A stretch of 37,495 nt of DNA from Candidatus Peribacteraceae bacterium (GTDB lineage Bacteria; Patescibacteriota; Gracilibacteria; Peribacterales; Peribacteraceae). The translations under genes and the position numbers were made by a program. Shown here one piece after another: positions 32,542-37,495 of this stretch; position 1 is the first letter of the stretch, and every line of letters starts with the position of its first letter. Below the pieces are notes generated by a model. The model was not told the origin of the DNA. It worked only from the letters and a program-made list of their open reading frames with translations, and ran no database searches. The stretch is from the NCBI GenBank assembly GCA_013140485.1, contig JABFSS010000116.1, positions 1-37,495 on the forward strand. The letters run 5' to 3'.

Positions 32542-33345
32542 ATGATCGAAGCATTTCTGCAGACCCTCGGCCTCAACGAGAATGAAATTAAGATCTACCT
32601 GTACCTGCTCACGCACGGGGAATCGATTGCGAGCATCATCGCCAAGCGCCTCACGATGAAGCGCGCGACCGTGTACCAAGTGCTGGAAACACTGGAGAGC
32701 AAAGAGCTGGTGTCGAGCTTTGAGAAGAATAAGGTGGCGCACTTCGATGCCGTGGATCCGGAGGATATCGTGCGTCTGTGCGAGCAGCGCGTGAGCCAGA
32801 TGCAGCGCATCCGCGAAAAGGCGGACGTACTGAAAGGGGAGTTCAAGAAGCTTCGCGAGCGCGGGAAGATGCCGACACTCGAGATTCGCGGGAAGATCAA
32901 ATACTACGAAGGGATGGATGCCGTCACAGACTTGATCAACGAGACGCTGGAGGAGAAGCACAGCGAGCAGCTCTGCTTCGGACTCAATACGTACCATGCT
33001 GAGCTGGCCGGTGACGATTGGGGGCAGTACACGAAGCTGCGCGTAAAGAAGGGGATGCACGTGAAGAGCATCCAGCCCGATACCGAGGCCGCCATTGAGT
33101 ACAAGTCACGCGACAAAGATGAGCTGCGGGAAACGCTCCTGGTCCCGCACGAGAAATTCCCCGGCCGCTGCGAGATCAACCTGATCGGCAACATGATCGC
33201 GATCTACACCACGCGCGGCCAGTCGCCGATGGGCATGAAGATGTACAACAAAGATATGGCCGAAGCGCTCACAAGCCTCTTTCGATTAGCATGGGAACGG
33301 GCGGAGTTTTATGACAAGAAGAAGCCGAAGGGGAATTTGCAATAA
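32542..33345 (+). CDS. TrmB-family transcriptional regulator
   Basis: A protein of 267 residues. The N-terminal winged helix (about 5-70) has the TrmB layout: LQTLGLNENEIKIYLYLLTHG, ASIIAKRLTMKRATVYQVLE, LESKELVSSF, then KVAHFDAVDPEDI. A coiled-coil linker follows (LCEQRVSQMQRIREKADVLK) and a C-terminal domain (IRGKIKYYEGMDAVTDLINE...) like the sugar- or effector-sensing half of TrmB proteins, though short. Such regulators usually control sugar uptake or central metabolism in archaea; they are frequent in CPR genomes too. The effector is unknown. The last codons overlap the -35 box of the next small gene. Confidence 0.85.
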   Translation: MIEAFLQTLGLNENEIKIYLYLLTHGESIASIIAKRLTMKRATVYQVLETLESKELVSSFEKNKVAHFDAVDPEDIVRLCEQRVSQMQRIREKADVLKGEFKKLRERGKMPTLEIRGKIKYYEGMDAVTDLINETLEEKHSEQLCFGLNTYHAELAGDDWGQYTKLRVKKGMHVKSIQPDTEAAIEYKSRDKDELRETLLVPHEKFPGRCEINLIGNMIAIYTTRGQSPMGMKMYNKDMAEALTSLFRLAWERAEFYDKKKPKGNLQ

Positions 33346-33365
33346 TACAGAAAATATTGTATAAT
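33337..33365 (+). promoter_or_regulatory. Promoter of the 46-residue membrane protein gene
   Basis: TTGCAA (33337-33342), a 17-base spacer and a consensus TATAAT (33360-33365). The -35 overlaps the final codons and stop of the TrmB-type gene. The transcript would start near 33372, 9 bases before ATG 33381. Confidence 0.75.
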
Positions 33366-33380
33366 ATAGACAACATCCAC

Positions 33381-33521
33381 ATGAGCCTCTCACAAGCCCG
33401 CAGCGGCAAATTCTCTCTCGGTATCTTCCACGATGCCCAGGTGCGGGCGGGCGTCTATCTCTGGCTCGTCATCGCCGGGCTCTGCGTGCTCCTGGCGAAT
33501 ATGGTGGGGGTGGGCGCCTGA
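33381..33521 (+). CDS. Small single-span membrane protein
   Basis: 46 residues: a polar N-terminus (MSLSQARSGKFSLGIFHDAQ) and one hydrophobic helix (AGVYLWLVIAGLCVLLANMV) to the end. It has a strong promoter of its own and GC-rich codon use like the flanking genes, which supports it as real. Function unknown. The 100 bases after it contain a weak CTCCTC/GAGGAG hairpin before the tRNA. Confidence 0.6.
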   Translation: MSLSQARSGKFSLGIFHDAQVRAGVYLWLVIAGLCVLLANMVGVGA

Positions 33522-33627
33522 TTGCCGTTACAGAACAATAATGATACGGTGTGCCGGCTCCTCACGAACACACCCGAGGAGACAAAGGTGACAGCTCTTT
33601 TTTGCATCACGAAGTTCTTTCTATCGC

Positions 33628-33703
33628 GGACTCGTAGCTCAATGGTTAGAGCGCTTCCCTGTCACGGAAGAGGTTGCGGGTTCGAGCCCCGTCGAGTCCG
33701 CCA
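33628..33703 (+). tRNA. tRNA-Asp (anticodon GTC)
   Basis: 76 bases with full cloverleaf: acceptor GGACTCG/CGAGTCC, D arm around AGCTCAATGGTTAGAGC, anticodon stem CTTCC/GGAAG with loop CTGTCAC (anticodon GTC), T arm GCGGGTTCGAGCCCCGT. Discriminator G and an encoded CCA end. Confidence 0.97.
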
Positions 33704-33720
33704 GAATTTCTTTCCGAAAT

Positions 33721-33954
33721 ATGAATAGTGAAAAAAGCGAACAAAAGGATTTTCTTAAAATGTCAGTAGACGATCTAATGGCACTTGAATTGGGTGCTGG
33801 AGTAGATGCCTCAGCACGATTACGCAATCAGATCGTTAATTTCAAACTTCAAAAACAACTCTTAGAGAAAAATCGGAGTTTGGTATGGGCAACTTGGATA
33901 CTAGCAATCGCGACAATCATTCTTTCGATTCTCACATTATATCTTGGTGCTTAG
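33721..33954 (+). CDS. Small membrane protein in AT-rich islet
   Basis: A protein of 77 residues starting 18 bases after the tRNA CCA. The N-terminal half is charged and helical (SVDDLMALELGAGVDASARL, KLQKQLLEKNRS); one membrane helix (WATWILAIATIILSILTLYLG) ends it. Composition is plainly AT-rich compared with the surrounding genes, as is its neighbour, so both may have been acquired together at the tRNA gene. No family recognised. The next gene starts 35 bases later on the same strand. Confidence 0.65.
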   Translation: MNSEKSEQKDFLKMSVDDLMALELGAGVDASARLRNQIVNFKLQKQLLEKNRSLVWATWILAIATIILSILTLYLGA

Positions 33955-33989
33955 AACCAATTTCGGTAGTATTCCTCGATAATACTAAT

Positions 33990-34646
33990 ATGAGCAGAGA
34001 GAAATATATTGCATGGATTCGGCCAGCAAAAGGTTATTTGGAGGCAATGAAACTCTGCTGCCAGGAATTATTGGATCCGAAACGGAATCGTCTTGAGAAT
34101 GATCCAACAGCTCCCAAAGGTTGGGAGATGGGTTATTACATTGAGAATCTTATTTCGCCGATTATTTATAACATAAAGCACGGAATTGAGGTTTTCTTAA
34201 AAGGAATACTTTTCCGATTTGGTACTCCCAATGAAAAGTCTCATGATTTAAGAGAACTTTTTGCTTCTGTAAAAAAAATTGTATTAGAAACTGATTGGCA
34301 GCCGATAGATATGGAGTCAGGTCAGAAGGTAATTGATCAGGCAGAAATTGATCGCGTAAAGACTGAGGTACTTAATAAGTTAGAGCCACTCATTGAATAT
34401 TTTTATAACAATCGAATTTTAAGTGAAAAATTGGGAATGAAAGATTTGCCTGATCCAAAAAATGAATTATTCAGATATCCGAACATGAGAGGAGACGCAC
34501 CATTTGATCATATTGGATTTGTAAATAAACTCACTGAGGGCGACATTAAGACAATCTGGGAGAAGATTGATGAAATCCTTCGGCACCTCAATGATATTGG
34601 CTATTTGATTTCTGTTGATGCTCGTTATAAACCAAGAAAATCTTAG
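33990..34646 (+). CDS. HEPN-like domain protein in AT-rich islet
   Basis: A protein of 218 residues. Segment IIYNIKHGIEVFLKGILFRF...EKSHDLRELFASVKK (about 57-95) has the HEPN pattern: a helix with [KR]HGIE..LK followed by sHDLr.L. The canonical RNase motif R-x4-6-H is not exact here (R and H are 9 apart), so nuclease activity is doubtful. The N-terminus (MSREKYIAWIRPAKGYLEAM) and the helical C-terminus fit an all-alpha fold. ATG 33990 is chosen; frames upstream would overlap the previous gene. HEPN proteins often belong to toxin-antitoxin or phage-defence pairs. The small membrane protein before it would be the partner, which is an inference. Confidence 0.65.
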   Translation: MSREKYIAWIRPAKGYLEAMKLCCQELLDPKRNRLENDPTAPKGWEMGYYIENLISPIIYNIKHGIEVFLKGILFRFGTPNEKSHDLRELFASVKKIVLETDWQPIDMESGQKVIDQAEIDRVKTEVLNKLEPLIEYFYNNRILSEKLGMKDLPDPKNELFRYPNMRGDAPFDHIGFVNKLTEGDIKTIWEKIDEILRHLNDIGYLISVDARYKPRKS

Positions 34647-34681
34647 TTATTCGAATCACGTTCATGGGCCGGATGCCGAGC

Positions 34682-35716
34682 TCACTCCAAATACAGCTCC
34701 GGGTTCCGTTTGACGCCTTTCACGCGCACTTCGAAGTGGAGGTGAATGCCCGTGGGGCCGTGGACGAGGCCGGTGTTGCCCATTTCAGCGATCAGTTGTC
34801 CGCGCTTTACGACGGCGCCGTTCTCGACGTTGAGTTTCCGGTTATGCGCGTAGAGCGTGACAAGGTCGTTGCCGTGGTCGATCTCGATGACGTTCCCGAA
34901 GCCGCCGTTCCATCCCAGATCCGCCCGAATGACGGTGCCGTCCTCGGCGGCGAAGATCGGTCCGCCGCCGCGCGTCTGGAGGTCAATCGCGTAGTGGCCG
35001 GGGTGGTACTTCTGCGTAAAGAAACAATCCGCGCAGGGCAACTGAAGCAGCGTCTGCGAGAGGATCGCACTGACGGTGGGCGCGACCGCCTTGCCGCCGG
35101 ACGGGAGGGCAATGGGGAGGCGAATATCTTTGGACGGCAGAGCGTCGGCAAATCGGAGCGCCTGGTCGACGGACGCGATGGCCGAATCTCCGGTGACGGG
35201 CTTGCCTCCCGGAATGATGATTTGTTCGCCGGCGACGACGAAGCCGCCCTTGATCCGGTTCTGTCGGACGATGTCGTCGAGAGGAATGTCGTAGAGCTGC
35301 GCGATGCGGGTGAGCGTCTGGCCGCGGCGCACGGTGTGGAGCACGCCGTCGACCGGGAGAATGACGAGTTCTTGGTTTGGCTTGAGCCGCGACGAATCGG
35401 TGAGGCCGTTGGTCCACCGGACCGTCTGCGCCGAGACGCCGTAGCGCGATGCGATCTTCTCGACGGATTCTCCGTCCTTCACGGTGTGAACGAGGCCCTC
35501 GCTGAACGCAAGGCGCGATCCCTGTTCACCGAGGGACGATGTCTTCATCAGGAAGCCTTCCTCAACGAAGAGAAATTGTTGGGTGGGAAATTCCATGTCT
35601 TCCGTGCTTCCCGCGGACGTTTGGGCGTACGGAGGTAACAGGGCGCTTGCAAGAAAAAGGAGTACGAGGAGACCGCGCACGCGCAGAGACAGCCAGCGGA
35701 TGAGGGGGGTGCGCAT
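34682..35716 (-). CDS. LysM and M23 peptidoglycan endopeptidase
   Basis: A protein of 344 residues with an N-terminal signal or anchor (RGLLVLLFLASALLPPYAQT), two LysM peptidoglycan-binding domains (about 75-122 and 126-170) and a C-terminal M23/LytM zinc peptidase domain (about 236-340). Zinc and catalytic residues are present: His241 and Asp245 (GHYAID), His291 (TLYAHN), and the HLH pair at 325-327. It would cut peptide cross-links in the wall or, if inactive, activate amidases; the full motif favours activity. Its ATG lies 5 bases after the stop of the carboxypeptidase gene, so the two form an operon. Confidence 0.93.
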   Translation of the reverse strand: MRTPLIRWLSLRVRGLLVLLFLASALLPPYAQTSAGSTEDMEFPTQQFLFVEEGFLMKTSSLGEQGSRLAFSEGLVHTVKDGESVEKIASRYGVSAQTVRWTNGLTDSSRLKPNQELVILPVDGVLHTVRRGQTLTRIAQLYDIPLDDIVRQNRIKGGFVVAGEQIIIPGGKPVTGDSAIASVDQALRFADALPSKDIRLPIALPSGGKAVAPTVSAILSQTLLQLPCADCFFTQKYHPGHYAIDLQTRGGGPIFAAEDGTVIRADLGWNGGFGNVIEIDHGNDLVTLYAHNRKLNVENGAVVKRGQLIAEMGNTGLVHGPTGIHLHFEVRVKGVKRNPELYLE

Positions 35717-35720
35717 CGGA

Positions 35721-36599
35721 TCAGGCGAAGAACGAGCTGAGTACGCGCATCACGGTTCGAAGATCGACGTACCGCTCATTGGAGCCAAGCAGCACGACGA
35801 GGTATTCGCGCTCGCCTTCTTTTATGAGCGTGAAAAGGCACTGCCGCGCGGCGAGCGTCGTGCCGGTTTTTCCCGCAAGAATGGCTCCACCCTTGGCGAG
35901 AAGCGCATGGGTGTGCTCAAGAGTGATACTGTGACCTGCTTTGCTCTTGATGGAGGCATGAGCCGTGGACATCCGGCTGCGAATATCGGGATTGCGCAGC
36001 GCGAACGCGGCGAGCCAGGCGATGTCGCGCGGCGTCGACCATTGCGCGGAATCGTCGAGCCCGCTGGGATTGGCGAAGGATGTGTTCGCGAGACCGAGCA
36101 TTTGGGCCCTAGCGTTCATCTCGGCAACGAATGCCGTATCGGAACCGCTGTGGAACCGCGCGAGCGCGTCGGCTGCGTCGTTGGCGGATGCGATGAGGAG
36201 CGCCGAGAGAAGATCGCCGACGGTGAAGCGCGAACCGGGCGGGAGGCGCACGGTGCTGCCGTCGATCTCGGCGATATCGCTGGGGATCACGACGATTTCA
36301 TTGAGTTCATGCGACTCGGCGATGATGATCGCGGTCATGATCTTGGTGAGACTCCCCACCGACCGGCGGCGGTCCGCGTTGCGCGCGAAGAGTTCTTGGC
36401 CGCTCTGCAAATCGAGAATCGTGACGCCCGACGCGGAGAGCCCTTTGGCAAGGCTGCGACCGGGGAAAAGCTTGCCTGCCGCGATGGCGGGGGGCGACAG
36501 CGGCACGTCGTGAATCGTCAGCGGGTTCGATCCCGCACCCGGGGCCACCGGAAGGAGCCCCATCAGGAAGACCGACAGGAGAAGATGTAAACTTTCCAT
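35721..36599 (-). CDS. D-alanyl-D-alanine carboxypeptidase, S11 (PBP5) family
   Basis: Removes the terminal D-Ala of peptidoglycan stem peptides at the cell surface. 292 residues with signal peptide (ESLHLLLSVFLMGLLPVAPG). Penicillin-binding motifs are SLTK (83-86), SAN (138-140) and KTG (244-246). The usual C-terminal membrane-anchor domain of PBP5 is absent, so this is the short secreted form. ATG 36599 gives a clean signal peptide; TAGAAT (36607-36612) stands 7 bases before it, pointing to a leaderless mRNA. It is followed at once by the M23 gene. Confidence 0.94.
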   Translation of the reverse strand: MESLHLLLSVFLMGLLPVAPGAGSNPLTIHDVPLSPPAIAAGKLFPGRSLAKGLSASGVTILDLQSGQELFARNADRRRSVGSLTKIMTAIIIAESHELNEIVVIPSDIAEIDGSTVRLPPGSRFTVGDLLSALLIASANDAADALARFHSGSDTAFVAEMNARAQMLGLANTSFANPSGLDDSAQWSTPRDIAWLAAFALRNPDIRSRMSTAHASIKSKAGHSITLEHTHALLAKGGAILAGKTGTTLAARQCLFTLIKEGEREYLVVLLGSNERYVDLRTVMRVLSSFFA

Positions 36600-36606
36600 C
36601 CGGGGG

Positions 36607-36612
36607 ATTCTA
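36607..36612 (-). promoter_or_regulatory. -10 box of the carboxypeptidase gene
   Basis: TAGAAT on the minus strand, 7 bases before ATG 36599. No strong -35 is seen (TTGGTT lies 20 bases farther up), so the call depends on spacing like that at four other genes of the window. Confidence 0.4.
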
Positions 36613-36658
36613 GCAGTCGAACCGCTATGGAGAACCAAAAGCAAGGGTTTTGTCTACC

Positions 36659-36678
36659 TTCGGACCTTAATGTCCGAA
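36659..36678. terminator. Short hairpin after the FtsQ-like gene
   Basis: TTCGGAC/GTCCGAA (36659-36665, 36672-36678) with a 6-base loop lies just after the stop at 36683. No T run follows, so termination is uncertain. Confidence 0.35.
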
Positions 36679-36682
36679 CGGC

Positions 36683-37465
36683 CTATTTATACACGACTCT
36701 CCCAATCAGTCTCAGATCTACGTAGCTTTTCACATCCTTCAATTTCACGTTCTCCAGAAACGTCCGGAAGCGCTGCAGTTGGTCTTCGAGAGGAGAGCGG
36801 ACATCGAACCAGAAACTGATCGTTGGACCGTCGAGATGGAACTCGCGCGCGCGGAGGTAGACCGTCCGCGTGCGGATTTGCTGCCCGAACTCGAGCGTGA
36901 GCGCGTCTTCGGCCCGGCGCATGCGGTCGAGAAATTCGGGAGCCAGTAAGGGCATCATAGGAACCGGGCGGGCGCCCCAGTCGACGATGCGAATGACGGG
37001 GAGCGGCTGAGAGAGGGACGTATGCACGGTCGAGACGAGCAGTCCGTTCTCGGAGAGAAAATCCGTGGGGCGCGCCGCGACGATCGCACCCGAGCCCTGC
37101 GTGATCACGCTCCCCGATGACGTATCGGAACCGAGCGGCGGATCGATGACGACGCGCGCGACGAGAGGGACGACCGCGATGCGCACTTCGAGCTTCGAAA
37201 AATAATGCTTGCGCACGGTCACCTCGCTGGCATCGGGCACCACTTCGCGGATGTGCTGTCCGATCTCATTCGCCGAGACGAAGAGCAGGTGGCGCCCGTA
37301 GAACGGCGACAGCACCCGCAACACGGCGGGGAGATCGACGCGGCCTTCGGTGCGGACCACCTGGATTTCGCGCACATGCATGATGGGCGAAAAGAGGAAG
37401 AGGCAGACGACGAAGAGCGCCAGTCCCGCGGCCAGGAACTTCACCCACTGCTTCGCGCGCGCCAT
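36683..37465 (-). CDS. ftsQ: FtsQ/DivIB-like cell division protein
   Basis: 260 residues from the first ATG in view. One N-terminal membrane helix (FLAAGLALFVVCLFLFSPIM) is followed by a POTRA domain (about 29-100: VREIQVVRTEGRVDLPAVLR...VRKHYFSKLEVRI) and a C-terminal beta region with FLDRMRRAEDALT and a final SYVDLRLIGRVVYK. FtsQ links early and late division proteins (FtsB, FtsL). The frame remains open to the right edge (EEW before MARAKQW), so the true start may lie beyond the window. Similarity is by architecture, so confidence is moderate. Neighbouring wall hydrolase genes fit a division role. Confidence 0.7.
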   Translation of the reverse strand: MARAKQWVKFLAAGLALFVVCLFLFSPIMHVREIQVVRTEGRVDLPAVLRVLSPFYGRHLLFVSANEIGQHIREVVPDASEVTVRKHYFSKLEVRIAVVPLVARVVIDPPLGSDTSSGSVITQGSGAIVAARPTDFLSENGLLVSTVHTSLSQPLPVIRIVDWGARPVPMMPLLAPEFLDRMRRAEDALTLEFGQQIRTRTVYLRAREFHLDGPTISFWFDVRSPLEDQLQRFRTFLENVKLKDVKSYVDLRLIGRVVYK

Positions 37466-37495
37466 CCACTCTTCGAGAGCGCTGCGGAACCGGCG

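Noticed and set aside
33680..34681. Integrated element with attachment repeats at tRNA-Asp
   Set aside because: I found no repeat of the tRNA 3' end on the right side and no integrase gene, so only an acquired islet is proposed.
34664..36590. Long plus-strand frames opposite the M23 and carboxypeptidase genes
   Set aside because: The minus strand carries full catalytic motifs of both enzymes; the plus frames are shadows.
1..37495. Alternative genetic code with TGA read as Gly
   Set aside because: Many genes here end cleanly at TGA at the expected family length (for example cysS, the M23 gene and the carboxypeptidase), so TGA is a stop.

Overview
The window reads as chromosomal DNA of a Candidate Phyla Radiation (Patescibacteria) bacterium, most likely of the Peregrinibacteria/Peribacteria type. 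The placement is an inference. It rests on a Cys-rich zinc-ribbon protein of a kind I know mainly from CPR genomes, a very large SLH surface protein, scarce Shine-Dalgarno sites, several promoters placed so that the mRNA would start at the start codon, and a mix of unlinked housekeeping genes. TGA is used as a stop throughout, so the Gly-recoded code of SR1/Gracilibacteria does not apply. Base composition is fairly GC-rich except for one AT-rich islet next to a tRNA.

Layout. 1-2588 (-): N-terminal 862 codons of rpoB with an unusual Lys-rich extension. 2833-8220 (-): a 1795-residue secreted protein with 18 Asp-rich calcium-loop-like repeats, four DUF11 domains, a glutamine-amidotransferase-like domain and a duplicated unknown module. 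8516-13536: a polyamine cluster (agmatine deiminase and N-carbamoylputrescine amidase on -, a deoxyhypusine-synthase homologue and a fold-III PLP decarboxylase on +) that together would convert arginine to putrescine and on to homospermidine. 13548-16152: a hypothetical protein, Mn-type superoxide dismutase, a FemAB-like peptidoglycan aminoacyltransferase and a small ORF. 16265-20539 (-): SLH-domain S-layer protein with a long structured leader and a possible purL remnant. 21286-23884 (-): cysS, a degenerate CsrA-like protein and a methyltransferase. 23975-28774: fbaB, yidC-rnpA and gatC-gatA. 28857-33521: an HTH/coiled-coil protein, the Cys-rich protein with its coupled partner, an unknown protein, a TrmB-type regulator and a 46-residue membrane protein. 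33628-34646: tRNA-Asp(GTC) followed by an AT-rich pair (small membrane protein plus HEPN-like protein). 34682-37465 (-): LysM/M23 endopeptidase, D-Ala-D-Ala carboxypeptidase and an FtsQ-like protein, a cell-wall and division block.

The most unusual feature of the window is its load of small palindromic elements. Six inverted repeats have arms built from a short tandem word, different at each site, and most lie between genes. A second family keeps its flanks and changes its stem. A third element is seen inside aguA. At least three insertions are read through in frame by conserved enzymes (aguA once, the FemAB-like gene twice). Some of the hairpins also carry promoter boxes of the flanking genes.
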